From Carnegiea gigantea (taxonomy: Eukaryota > Streptophyta > Magnoliopsida > Caryophyllales > Cactaceae), in NCBI GenBank assembly GCA_029747015.1, contig JAKOGI010000353.1, positions 533,501 through 597,500 of the forward strand: a stretch of DNA of 64,000 nt. The letters are read 5' to 3'. The position numbers and the translations under genes were made by a program. A model generated the notes under the pieces. It had not been told where the DNA came from and ran no database searches. It saw only the letters and a list, made by a program, of their open reading frames with translations. Of this stretch, positions 36,220 through 48,755 are shown piece by piece; the first letter of the stretch is position 1; each line of letters opens with the position of its first letter.

Positions 36220-36690
36220 AAAATAAGTTTTATCCTTGAAACTTACAAATTTTATAAAGACGTGCTTGATTTTACCTATACTTAAGTACGGATATTTGTC
36301 CTTCATTTCCTCTTTGGCTTTCTAGGTGCCTTTTGATAAGGCATGGTTAACCCACAAAATTTTAACTAGAGGGACGCTTTTATTATGGAGTTATTTAACT
36401 CTACAATCTAGTATTTGTATGAACATCCCTCATAAACTGAATTTTCAGTAACCTCCATAGGCTCGGTCACGATGTCTTGATTTGGGCTTGATACATGTTG
36501 TTTAAGCAGCGAAATGTGAAAAACAATATGGACATGAGCGAAATATGAAAAACAATATGCACATGCTCGAGCTCGACTGAATAAGCTAGAATATGTGCTA
36601 TTGGGTATAACTTCTCGATAGTTTAATAGGGCCCCGTGCACCTAAGGCTTGGTTTTCCTCTGACATAGATCCTCCTAACAGCCTCAATAG
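36220..36690 (-). pseudogene. Gypsy element 2: pol C-terminus with chromodomain-like end
   Basis: Minus-strand reading gives AYSVELEHVHIVFHISLLKQ then HVSSPNQDIVTEPMEVTENS, matching the AYRL-LP-L--VHPVFHVS-LKKYV and P--V-EPL-V-E-L-YEE motifs after the integrase of chromodomain gypsy elements. A frame change and stops follow, then NKSVPLVKILWVNHALSKGT and KAKEEMKDKYPYL, matching the R-K-I-LVKVLW-NH--EEATWE-E--M---YP-LF motif, where the key W of ATWE is a stop here. It sits directly before the polypurine tract, as pol should. It identifies element 2 as a Ty3/gypsy element of the chromodomain-bearing type. The RT and integrase core were not seen. Confidence 0.8.
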
Positions 36691-39600
36691 GCAATATTTT
36701 ACGGATTACTTTACCTCTCGCTTGGAATTCTAATTCGTCGCATCTTTTATTGGCATAGCTCTTTTGTTGGCTTTGGGGTGGCCTTAACTCACTCTTGTAT
36801 CTTCGTTACCAATTTAATGATAGCTTAGATTGACTCCAACATAGTAATTATTGCTTTATCTAACTCACTCCAACATAACTAGGCATGTTTTGACATTCTG
36901 CTCTTATTAAAAAGGTCATTATTTGCATTCTTAATTGTATTACGTGTGCACCGAGGACCAAATTATCAAAATTCCCTAAGATTTGATGTCATCATGTGAC
37001 TTTAGTCTATTGTAACTTCTAAGTTAACAGTGAAGGGATATCTTGTACCCTGTCGTACAACTCCAAGTCTCCAACTTGCTTATTTGTATAACCTTCTTCA
37101 TTAGATTGGTCAAAGGTTTGCTGGATCTAAATTTGATCTTAGAGATGAATACGTCAAAGGATAAGAATGATGAAAATAATAACTAAGTGAGTTGCTAGCC
37201 ACAAAAGAAATAAATAGTGACATTAGAAATGATTGATAGAGATGGCTAGAATGAGAATAACTATGAGTGTATTAAGAATTCAAAAATAAAAGGCCACAAG
37301 ATTCACGATTTGCTAATATGGATCCTGAGAGAAACTAAAAGATAGTCGACATCTCTTGAGCTACGTCAATGACAAATGAACATTGCATACCATCTCAAAC
37401 ACGATGGATAGTTAAGAAAGCTGAATTACAGGTCAAATTGTGTTGTTTATGAAGACAGAAAATATTAGAGTATCCAACATAGGAAGACAAAATTATTCAC
37501 TTATTTAATGCTACTTTTAATAAGAGTTTTCGTCACCTAATCAGGCTTTTCAAACCACCATATAAATGAAAATGAATTAGGGTTATTTGAGCCATGCAAG
37601 AGATAAAGGGTAGAATGTTCATATAATCCTTACACTAACAGTGTGGTCAAATGTCAAAATCATCAATGTAGTGTTGATATTATAAACGGCAGAATATTCA
37701 TGATGTTTAACAGATGGCTCATAGATAACACCAAAGGAAGGTTTGAAGGAAGGTCTTGGAACCATCTCAAAAGAGAAAAGTGTTAGGGTTACATTCGTAT
37801 TTACCAATTGAATTACAAACAAAATTATAGCAACTAAGTTTGAAAAGTGTAAACCTCAAGCAAAAAATCAATATGATAAGTATGATTGATTGACTAGAGC
37901 ATAGAACATCGTGGACTTATTGGAAACAAATTTGCATGATTATGCCTTTGCTCACATGAAGCAAGTTTAAGTAAAGCAACAAGATTGAATAGTGAAAGAT
38001 TAAGATCATTTATGAGAATGAAATCAGGTATGAAGAATGGTGGAAATACAACAATAAAACATTCACCCCCATAGTGAATGCTAAATTGCATTCTTAATTC
38101 AACAAGTTGTATGGTGTTATTACTATGAATAAACGGGCTACATGCTGTATGTATGAGCATGCTTTTAGCGTAATGGAGAAGGAGATGATGAAAATCAAAA
38201 GTGTCAGAAGGTCTGCAACCAATTAAGGTCAAATAGGAATGCATTACATAGTAAGCAATAAGATTCAAAGACATAGTTGACCATGCCAGATAGAAGATAC
38301 GAGTACTCTTAAGGATCCACAACACTCTAGAAGTTGGAAATGAAAAGGCAAAATCAAATAACATTGGAAAGAGGCAAATTTTAGAGGTAAGAAAAATCAA
38401 ACGAATATGAGAGATATTAGAAGAAAGAGCATCAATTCAAAAAGGCAACTCTAACTGATAGGGTGTGGATGTCAATGAAGACCTTTTTAGCGAATATTCT
38501 GGATTAAGAAAACATACAATAGTGAAGAGATGGCATGAATAAACAAATCAAGTTGACCATAGAAACAATAAGTCAATCACATAAAAGTAATGAGAATATT
38601 TATGATGTAAGATTTCAATTATAATAGCATATAGCAGATTATGAAATAATGGGTAAGGAAAATAACACTATGAGGCAAGTAAAATGAAAATAACTATAAA
38701 TGTAGACAATTTGAGAATGGAGGACTATAAGAATCAATTGATTGCAAATATTAGTTACACAAGAAAAAGAATATTTGATATTAATTTGGGAGCCAGACAA
38801 AGAGTAAGAATATACGATTTAAGTGGTGATCAAATATTTAGGGGCAGGTTGGCTATCGCTATTTGCAAATAATATTACGTACAATGTATTGAACCCAAGA
38901 TTAGACTACATGTCTACTCATCTACATATGATTTCTCTTTTTAGGTGCCCCTAGGGTTGTAGCATTCTAACGACAGTGAGTTGGTATGAATCGGAGTGAT
39001 GACAATGCCATTTTTTTTTAATCATGTTAGGATGAAATTCAAAGATAGGAAGGAGTGCAAATATGCAAACGAGACTTTTACAAAGGTATATTTCATTAGT
39101 TAGGAAAGAATCTATATGTGGGCTTGGGTGCTTACAAGAAGAAAAAGTCATGATTTATTCTTACTTTATTCACGAGTATCAAAAGAGAAAAATAAAAGAA
39201 CATGGTTACAAAGTTGAACGGGTTAGTTGTAAGAGCACCAGAGAGGGAAGTGACGTATGATGTGAAAAAACAAGCTAGTCTTACATTCAAAGGGTTGGTA
39301 GAGAAACTCAAGCAGTGCTCATGAGCATATGGTTGGCAACTCTGAAAAGGATTAAGGAAGGTGATCAAAGTATTACAAAAAGAAAAAAACTTTATTTGCC
39401 AACTTCTTTAATTTAAAATTCTCCAGGACAAAAAAGAATAATCTTCAGTAGATATAATGTATTCAAGGATGCTAGCAAAAGGGAGTAATGAAAATCAAGG
39501 TTTATTATACGCAAGATGGGCAATAATTAATAATGAAAGAATTATTACTAGAAATAACCTGAGCAAAGATGATTAAGCAAAGTAAAAGCACAACATTTCA

Positions 39601-41670
39601 ACTTAATGGTCATGATTCCAGAGGAAGATTAATGTCATGGAGCAATTAAAATGTTGAAAAGATATTCAGTACGGTATTGTTAACATAAATAGGCTATTTT
39701 CCAATAATATGTTGATAGAACTCTAATAGGGATTATAGGTTAGATTATGTTAGAACAGCGTTTGGGCACGGCTAGAACCTAGTTGCAATTGGGAAAGAAA
39801 ACCAAGGGTTCTTGATGAAGGACTACACAATGCGCAATGGTACGTGCTTTATACGGAAAGCCTCACGTCAGTCATCCAAAGTTTATTATATGCTCTTTTA
39901 CTTGACGCAAGGATTTATATAGCTACAATTGTATGAGTTTGATATGCTCAAAAGAAAGTTACCTAAGTTTCCAATCCTTACATCAGAACTTCCCATCTCA
40001 TACCTGGTCTATGACCCTGATGTCTACATCTAGGGTTGAGCTGTGGTAATACCTTCTTAAATAGGACAATCTAGCCTTTTGAAGTCATTAGTTATAGATA
40101 CACATACTCTATGCGACACCTAACTTATATTGTTGATTCCTCAATGAGTTACAGGGCAATGAGATCAAAAATCCAATGTTAAAGCAATAAAAGAATTATA
40201 CATCTACTATACTTCTCTATACCTTATTTAGTACTCCCGATCATATCCATAGATCATGTCCCCTCATCACTTAGAATATAAATTATGACCTTTAGAATTC
40301 CTTGGAGTATGGTATACAAAAGTAAAGAATATACGTATATATGTGGCATTTCTTCGAGTGTTTCCCCTTAGGTTCCACTTGAGTGACTTGGTGCTTCCGG
40401 TGAGTGAATATGCTCAAAGGTATTAATGACTTCTCTTACTATTTTGAAGATTCCACCATCTAAGTACCCCCTTTTATTTCCAAATTTGTCCTTGTGATTC
40501 ATATTCCACCTAATATGACCATGTTCCTATAGCCGCAATAATATGAGGTTATGCTCTCATTTATTATCTCCCTTGTTTCTTCTCTGTCTCTTTGTCTATT
40601 TTCTCTTTTTTTTCTAATCTTTATTAATCCTAATGACTAGCTATCTCATTATTTCATGCACTACAAAATCATATCTTTATCAACCAAATAATTTTTTCCC
40701 CCATCATTAAAGCAGCAAATCTCATCTCGAGAAGAACATATCACCTAGTCCACAAAAATGGATAGCAAATGATGTACTATTTTTCCCCTTGAAAAATTTC
40801 CTAACGAGCATCTTGCCATTGATGTCCACCCTTTAGAAATTTTCATGTGGTGTTAGGGTTTATTTCAACCTCATAATAAGTACATCACATCCTCAAATAC
40901 AATGCATAATCTCATATCTCTACACACTTTTTTTTTTTTTAAAACTTTTGCTTTCACATGTTCAAAAGCTTCTAGAGACTCACCGCACTTATCGATACCT
41001 TAGCTAGGACATATCTCTTGTATGACCTTAGTTAATGGCCCAATGTCATAACATTTATTCAAAACTCACATCCAATGGTGCTCTGCCTTTTTATTACATA
41101 CATAGTTTTAGAACATGCTTATATGTAGTGATTTAGGCATACACCTAGCTTATGATAGCTAACGCAAGTTTACATTACTCTAAAATTAGTTAATGACAAT
41201 ACTCACGATATCCTTTATCTTTTCATAAGTGACCCTTAAGATATCAAGTAGCAGACTATAATCCATCCGATCGATGTTAGATAATTCATTGATTTACATG
41301 GCATTTGAAAATCAACTATAGGTATGTCATATGCCCTTGTGTATGTTTATTTGATAACAACTTCTCCTCTGATTAGTTCAACATTACCATGTATTTTATC
41401 AAAGTATACTTCCCTATATGGAAGATTAGTAGTAATTTGATACTAGATGAATCATTTATGAGTTTGCAAATGGCCTCTTTGGGAAGTAGTATTGATATGG
41501 CTACCCAACTAGATTGCAGAACTTAACATCAATGGATGAAGACAAAACAAATATTTACTAACCATGCTCATTATGCACTCACATTTATAAGTTCATAGTT
41601 GAAAATATCATTTAATAAATTTAACACAACAATTGATCACCCTATAGCTCACAGTGACTCCAAAACCTAG
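36691..41670 (-). other. Gypsy element 2: internal region, otherwise unreadable
   Basis: About 5 kb where gag, protease, RT and integrase would lie on the minus strand. No catalytic motif was recognised. A 168-codon minus frame at 37894-38400 resembles no domain I know, and its region matches DNA of element 1 that is not coding in that frame, so I treat it as chance. Confidence 0.5.
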
Positions 41671-41682
41671 GCACTGATACCT
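41671..41682 (-). other. PBS remnant next to LTR B
   Basis: Minus strand AGGTATCAGTGC, two mismatches from TGGTATCAGAGC, four bases from LTR B. Confidence 0.75.
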
Positions 41683-43014
41683 AAACTGTAATGCCTCAAC
41701 TCCAGTTAGCCTTATTAGTGTTAGCTAATTTTAACAAGTCTCTTGTGATTAATGCAATGGAAAACTAAAGTTAGAATGTTACTGTCATCAAAGTAATGGA
41801 CAACATTAGATGTTGGGAATTCCAGTGAAGAACAATGCACTGCTAAACATTTTTGGACAGTTCAAAATGGCTATTCAACCCAACCATAAATATGTATATG
41901 CTCTTACTAATAGTGAATTGTACAAAAATAACCAAACAACTCCTCATGCACGATCACTATGAACATGCTAGACTCCTTCACCATGACTTTAGGGTAACAC
42001 TTACAAGTTGGTTGAGGGTGGATTTGCAAATATTGCCTGAAAACTTGAAAACACAAAAATTTTGAAAAGTGAGTCGAAGCTCAATATGTCTACAACTATA
42101 ATGTAAAGATAGAAAATATTATTTTGGGCACACGCATTTCAATTCATTTTAATTTGAAATGAGAGAAAGAGATTATTATATTAAAATTATTACTGGTTAC
42201 TATCTGAAAGTGATAGCCAAATTGATGAGTTCATGTGTGGACAATGTGATCATTGAGTAAGGTGCACACCTCTAAGGCCAATCAGGAAGCCCATGCTGAT
42301 GCTGCTCAAGTGAAGTTGAAGGGCATAAGCCCTAATAGTTGATGACTGATAGGTCCACTTATTATGTAGTTTAACAATGCTTACAAATGATTCATTAAAT
42401 TATTGTATATTATGAGATTTTGATATTTATAAGAAATACATGAATTTTCGAAAGGTGCAAACAGTAAATTACCTGAATTTAAAATCCCTCACTCTCTGTT
42501 GTACATCATTCATCTACGGCTCAATAACAACTGGTCCTGCTCCTATTTCAGATCGATCTTTCATTATTAATAAGGTTTAAATGATCTTCGTTATTACACT
42601 CTTGGTAAAGAATCCATAATTTTTTGTGTTATTTTGCTTAATCACCGACTTAACCTCCAATATTTGACTAAACATATAAATGAGCTTTATTTTCCCATTC
42701 ATTATTAGGTTGATCATAATAAGCTCCTTTTACTGGCATTACTACTATTATTGCTACTAGTATTATTGTTTTATCTCAATATTGAGCCTTTAGAAATTAG
42801 TGATCTATTAATGAAAAAGGAGTTAGACTAAGTAAATCCAATTTACATATATGGTTTTATTGTTAATATCATATACACACTCTTGGAACTAATTTTAAAA
42901 TGGTATTAATGTTTAAATTTTAGGGTGAACTTTAACTTTCATTTGCTTGTTTGGGAATACAAAGGATTACTTCATTTGTAACACATTCAAGCATAATTCA
43001 ACTTTTAATTATAT

Positions 43015-43885
43015 TAGTTTGTTCCCATGTTTATGCACGGTGTTTAAATAGTTAAAATTTATAAAAATAAAATATAAAGTTCACATTGTAGAAGTATTCA
43101 ATTTAAATGCTAATATGTATACCAAATATAGTTACGAAATATTCTCCAAAAATAATTAGCATGAAATTGAATGCTACCATATTTTGTAATATGACATCTC
43201 AATAAAAATAGGAATCTGAATAAGAATAATCCATCTCATTTCTGTTATTATATTTAATGTTATTGTACCTTTTGGTACCTATAATGAACGAAAAAGAAAT
43301 ATGCTTTCTAATGTGTAAGAGGATATATGGAGTCATTCTTAACATATAACTCGAACTTTTTAAAACCTATTGTGTGTTTTGATCTATTTAACTACTTTTC
43401 ACACAAGAAACTAATTGTAGTTTACTAGTGAATTTTGTGTTCATCTAATTATTGCCATCAATGCTATTCTTCATCACTATCGTCCAATTGAGGATCTCTT
43501 TTGAAAAATAATATGTTAATGAAATATTTTATATAAGTACAATGTCATTCACTTTTAGTAACCCAAAAAATAATGCACTTTAGTTTTGCTCTCTTCATGA
43601 TTATTGCCTCACCATTTTGATTCATGTAAGCAAGTGTTTCTTCTTTCTCTTCAATAATTATGCTTTTGTTTGTTTTGGCAACAAACCCCTTCAACTCTTT
43701 TCTTGTGCTGCACCATTTTCTCCCCCTTGAATTACAAAATGTTTAGATTTGTCATTACGTTGTATTTTATAATTGACTTTATTATTCTCCTAGCAATGTA
43801 TAAACCTCGTCTTCCTTGTTGTCCAATATATCATGAGGATGAATTCGTGAAACTGAGAAAGTTTTTCTCCTTTCCTTTTTGTTGT
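43015..43885. other. Segment between the two Helitron-like 3' ends
   Basis: About 870 bp of AT-rich DNA with no match to LTR A and no recognised gene. Confidence 0.4.
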
Positions 43886-44149
43886 ACTAGCCTTTAACCG
43901 TGCTACGCTAGTTCGTTTTGAAATTCTAGCTAAAATATTTTTAGAAATATTATTTTTGACTTTTAGAAATAATAATATTAACATATTTGTAATTTATTTT
44001 CTTTTTTCTTCATGGAAATAGTTGAAAAGATACTATTCATTATGATGATTTTAATTGTTTAAATTTAGTCATCTGGGAAAGAACAAAGCATTTTTTTTTA
44101 CATATAGCTAAACAATTATGAAGCCTTCAAGAGAATGGCATGGATGATC

Positions 44150-44526
44150 AGACTAAGACGCACGGACATCGACACATGATATGGATACGACACGACTCTG
44201 ACACACGAACACGTGATTTTTCAGAAAAGTAGGTCAGAACCTGTGTAGTAGACACGTAGTACTTAGAAAATGTTTATTCTATTATCTATGCGTTTATAAT
44301 TTATTTTATGTCTTTATCTTTGAGAAGGTCATGTTTGGATGAGAACAATAGTAAAATATTCATAATATGTGCATTCTACAACTATCAATAGCACAACCTA
44401 ATTTCTTCATACTATTTATATGTTTTGCTTGTGTTTGAGAGTGTCTGAAGAGTGTCCAAGAGTATCAGTGTCTGACACGTGTTGGTCACGGATACGAGAA
44501 GCCATGAAGAGTGTTCGTGCTTCTTA
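44150..44526. mobile_element. Small TIR element (MITE), about 375 bp
   Basis: Left end TAAGACGCACGGACAT... and the reverse complement of the right end TAAGAAGCACGAACAC... form imperfect inverted repeats of about 50 bp that also share ATACG/ATCCG and TCTGACAC phrases. GGATGATC flanks the element on both sides (44142-44149 and 44527-44534), an 8-bp direct repeat as expected for a hAT-type insertion. The left TIR starts four bases inside the duplication, so edges are uncertain. No coding capacity. It sits within Helitron DNA. Confidence 0.6.
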
Positions 44527-45059
44527 GGATGATCTAAACACCCAACTGTAGTAATTATTACCTAAAGGAAGTGGAAGACATAGGGTGGAAATAGCATAGA
44601 CTTTAGTAGATTAAGCCAAGAAAATGCATGTAAGTAGTTTTTGAATTCAACATCATCAGAAAGTAATTACTACATGATTACAATAGGGGGGAGGGAAGGG
44701 TTAGGAGGAAGAGCTGGAAAGAAGGGCAATTGAGAAATGACCTTTGGAATTTCAGGCATTCATTAAGTGAGATGGAAGATATATAAATGTTGTAATCGAA
44801 ATCGTTCTCTTACACTTCTCCAAAATAAATAAAAAAAATACCTTGTCATTTGCGCATTCAATATCATGCAACGTGCTGTTAGATTGACCAATGAACTTTT
44901 TTGCTTCTTCACCAAATAAGGTAAAATTGTTGCACCATCATCACCTTCAGCTTTACTTTCTATGTGATATCTTTCAATAAAGGTTTAATGTAGTTATATG
45001 TATATGCAAGATAAAAACCATATGAACTTATATAATAGTTAATTTTGTGAATTCAAATA

Positions 45060-46952
45060 TGTATAGAAAAACACATTTCTTTTTTGAATTTTGTACCGTG
45101 GTATAGGTTCTTGAGTTGTAATGTCTTACTTGAGACAATAAAAACCACCTCATGTAATAGCACCATGACTTCTTTGTTGTTAAAAAATCCATTATTCTAG
45201 CAATGTGAAAGAAAGTATGTTTCTGGACAACAAGTCTAAGAATTAAGTTTAGTATTATTTTAAAATCATTACACTTTTCAAGTTGCATTAAATTTAATAA
45301 TGAAATCCCACATAGCAAACCAAGAAGGGAATGACACATTAAGGGAATTTTTTGGCACAAATTAGACATTGAAATTTATTTACTTATCCCATTTTATTCA
45401 GCTTTAGCAAATTCAAGTAAATCAACAATATTTCCTTTTTTCTTTTGCATCTCAACAACACTTATGTTGGTGAAAGTATCATTCAAAATAGTAATCTTCA
45501 TATGAGCATTGTTTTTCGTACAATGTTTGCTTTATTTTTTGGTCAAAAATTAAATTATAAAATATACACTTCAAGGTACTTTATCCGAAATGTGGATAGT
45601 AGAAAACAACAACTTTGGACTTTCTTCCAGCTTGGATTGTACGCACTAAAGCACAATGTCTCTCTAAACTTCTTCTACTTTATTTATGTGAAGTAGTAAG
45701 TAGTCCATGGGTTTTAAATCTAGGATCAATTGGAACTAATCTCTCTATAATTTTACAATTCAGGGATAAGGGTACTAAACTAGACCCCCCACACCCCGCC
45801 TGGTGATGGGATTTTTGTGTATTGGATTTGGATCTAGACGCTTCAAGGTATGGTATTATATAATTCTGACCTGAATTGCCCATATCTCTTCGACTACTAG
45901 AATTTTTGAGTTGATATAAATTCTTGTCAAAGGAGATATAGATATAGAAGGGTGTTCTATATGAATTTGCAAGGAGAAAAGCTACTAGACAATACCATTT
46001 TAGTCTCTCTAACATTAATTTCTAATAATCATTTATGAACTTTTTCACAATGGTTGATGTGATAATTATAATCTGTGTATCCCCATCGAATGAGGCAACT
46101 TGCTTTTTGTATTCCACTATCTTTTCACTCCACAATGTCACTCTAATTCTACTCTTTCTACATAAATTACCCAAATTATTTGAAAGAACAACATGATAAT
46201 CGTTAGAAAAGAATAAAAAAGTAACCTCAAGTCATCCAACTCAATCGTCATAGTTCCAATAGTCCTTTTTCTCTCCCGAATTGTGATAGTTTGCATATTT
46301 TCCTCACTGACAACTTGACCAATGAGATCTAATACAATGTTATACACAAATAAATTTTTGGAAACAAAATGGTTGGATAAATTTTATCCAATAAATAGAT
46401 CAAATACAATATGTACCTATTAAAATAAAATAATTATCCATCCCCAATTCTATTTTGTGAAATGGTATAAGCTCAAATTGTGCTTCAGAATCTTCTTATC
46501 ATATTTTTGAACCTGTTCGACAATGGTACTTGAATAAAATTATATCATGAATTTATTATCACCTACAATCAGCCATTTACATTTGTTCTTCACAACAGAG
46601 AAGTTCTTCAAGACATAGAGACCACCCTCTGTTAACAATCCAACAAATCTATGCCCAAACTTATTTTTGACTGTGGCATGTATTAGAACACCCTAAAATC
46701 ATACACAAATGAAAAAATGTTGGAAAATTATATAAGATATATATTATATGATGTTTTTGTGTTAAAGATATACATACTTTAATCGATGAGTACCATATCT
46801 GTACTGATCAGCTCTCTTGAGCTTGAACTAATGACTTCCCAAAATCTAGCAACTCTAACTTTGATAATTCAGTCATCTTTCTCGGTGTTCAATTGATCAA
46901 GAAAAGAATGAGATTCTTTCTTTTTAGCAAATCGATGCTTGTTAGGACTCAT
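45060..46952 (-). pseudogene. RPA1-like single-strand DNA-binding protein, Helitron type
   Basis: A minus-strand split gene, broken. First exon from ATG at 46952 reads MSPNKHRFAKKKES, then a TGA where W is expected, then IIKVRVARFWEV and STDMVLID, the first OB-fold of RPA70-like proteins. The next exon (about 46696-46560) reads IHATVKNKFGHRFVGLLTEG and LYVLKNFSVVKNKCKW, the strand-binding part of the same fold. At 46340-46228 it reads YNIVLDLIGQVVSEENMQTI with RKRTIGTMTIELDDL, and at about 46150-46030 RIRVTLWSEKIVEYKKQ plus ITSTIVKKF, the second OB-fold. IYINSKILVVEEI (about 45920) and HIARIMDFLTTKKSWCYYM (about 45215-45160) match the linker and the zinc-ribbon OB-fold. RPA binds ssDNA; Helitron copies are thought to assist rolling-circle movement. 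Stops and frame changes make it inactive. Confidence 0.8.
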
Positions 46953-48166
46953 TTTTGTAACTTTCCTCAACTAAGATTATATAGACATAAATTTTCTTTT
47001 TGATCAAATGAGGACACAAACTTAGATGAGATACTACAAAAATTAAGTCCATGTTTATAACAATTGAAAATTAAGATAGACTCTAGAGTTTAAAGATCTG
47101 TTCTTTTAAAATTAATCTCAAAAATAATATAATAATTAAAGATGAGCACTAAAATGGAATAATGAGGTAATTTAGCAAAGGCTCGGTTAGCATTTAGCAC
47201 ATGTGAGAACCAAGAGTGGATTTCATAGGATCTATCTATATAACTATATCTAAAATTGAGTGACTCCTTATACTTTTGCCAATTAGTTAGGATATCAACT
47301 AAATTTCGTTTATTTTGTCTTTACCACACATACAACTTCTTGTTTAAGGCCCACCCTACACGGCTTTTCATCTTCTCACTAATCAATTACTTGGAAATGT
47401 CACTAACAAACACATACTACCATATGAAAAATGGCACATACATAATCCTTTAAAAAAAATCGATAGATCCGAAAAGTATTTAACAAATAAAATCAACCTT
47501 AACAATTAAAACAACATTGTTGATTAAGTACATTGACATAGGGTCATAACACAACAAAAATTTCTTAAAATTCAACTAAATCAAAGTAAATAAATACTCA
47601 GTTTACAATCCACTCAACCTTCACTCCCTCATGGCGACCCACAACTCTTAACTATTTCCACCATCAAAAATATCACAACAAACTCTAAATTCATACAATT
47701 TAACTATCCAAGTAAGAAAGACACACTGTCTAATCACATTAAAAAGGAAAAAGGGTGGAAATAAGGGAGGAGGAGGTTAGGTTTCACCTTCCAACCACCC
47801 ATGAAACAGGCAAGAGAAGTGAGAGGAGTTGGTGGTAGGTGCTGGTGGCTGCAGCAGTCCGATGACGGCGGCGGCTGCGACGCGGTGGCTAGCACTGTGA
47901 GTGAACAAGCGAGGGGGGCTTCTTGAAGGAGTGGGGAGTGTGCGTGGGCAGGAATTAAAAAATGGGGTAGCTATCCGGCGGATTAATTTTGATCCATCTT
48001 TCCCTAAGTCTAGTATATTTCTTTTTTTAGTTTTATCCTTCTTTTACCCCCTTTTTTTCTTATAAAGAGTACTTTCCTCTTCTAAACTTTAAATACTTGG
48101 GACTAATAGTTGGGCTATTTTTAAGATCTTCATACGTTGTTTAGAAGAAAAATCAAAGCTTCACTT

Positions 48167-48755
48167 TAGGGGTGACATTTAACCCACAACCCGATGCATA
48201 TCCATTCCACCTCGCCCGAAAAAATGGGTGCAAATGTATAATATATGAATATGGATGGACGCTGATGAATGCTTTGATGGATTGGATTGGATCCCAGACG
48301 ATGCGCTATCCGACTCCGCCACTGATCCATCACCCACTCATCTACCACTGGGTTATATCCCGTCTATTTGCAATTAGGTTTACTTTTTATTTTTGTCCCT
48401 TTAAAATTACCCAATTGTAATATATTGTTACTTTTTATGATTTTCGCCAAATTGAATATGAAAATATTGATATTTATTCATTTATTGTACTAGAATATCT
48501 TTTTAAAAACTTTCGAAAAGGTAAAAACTTATTTTTTTATTTTAAATTTGCTAACTACTACACATAATCTTTCAATAATCCGTTTACAATACCAATCCAT
48601 CTGTTTTCACGTCGTGGATGGTAGAATTGATGCTTTGGATTGTATTTTCCGGCGGATTATGATGGATTGAAGTGACACCGTGAAAACAAAAGATGGTTCG
48701 GAAGTGAGGTTCTCGCGATCCGAACCCAATCTATTGCCACCCTTTGCCACCCCTA
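48167..48755. mobile_element. hAT-type MITE, 589 bp
   Basis: Starts TAGGGGTGACATTT and ends TTGCCACCCCTA, terminal inverted repeats of about 12 bp of the TAGGGGTGGCAA type. Flanks CTTCACTT (48159-48166) and CTTCACCT (48756-48763) form an 8-bp target duplication with one mismatch. LTR A at 35870-35890 reads AAGCTTCTCCTATATTGAT, the uninterrupted site. Non-coding: the apparent frames are short. An autonomous hAT elsewhere must have moved it. Confidence 0.9.

Larger units (their letters stand above)
43014..47250 (-). mobile_element. Helitron-derived insertion(s) in LTR B
   Basis: DNA absent from LTR A. Two minus-strand Helitron-like 3' ends are visible. At 43014 the minus strand ends ...CAAACTAA|T, preceded by a decayed hairpin (43025-43040). 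At 43887 it ends ...AAAGGCTAG|T, preceded by GTAGCACGG and a CGT/ACG mini-stem. Helitrons end in a hairpin followed by CTRR and insert before T. The stretch carries a minus-strand RPA-like gene, a typical passenger of plant Helitrons. The 5' end (TC, near 47.0-47.5 kb) could not be fixed. No Rep/helicase remnant was found. Two ends suggest either nested Helitrons or a later end created by read-through. Confidence 0.6.

Noticed and set aside
37894..38400. 168-codon minus-strand open frame in the internal region of gypsy element 2
   Set aside because: No domain motif, Leu/Phe/His-rich by composition, and the related DNA in element 1 is not open in that frame. Treated as chance.
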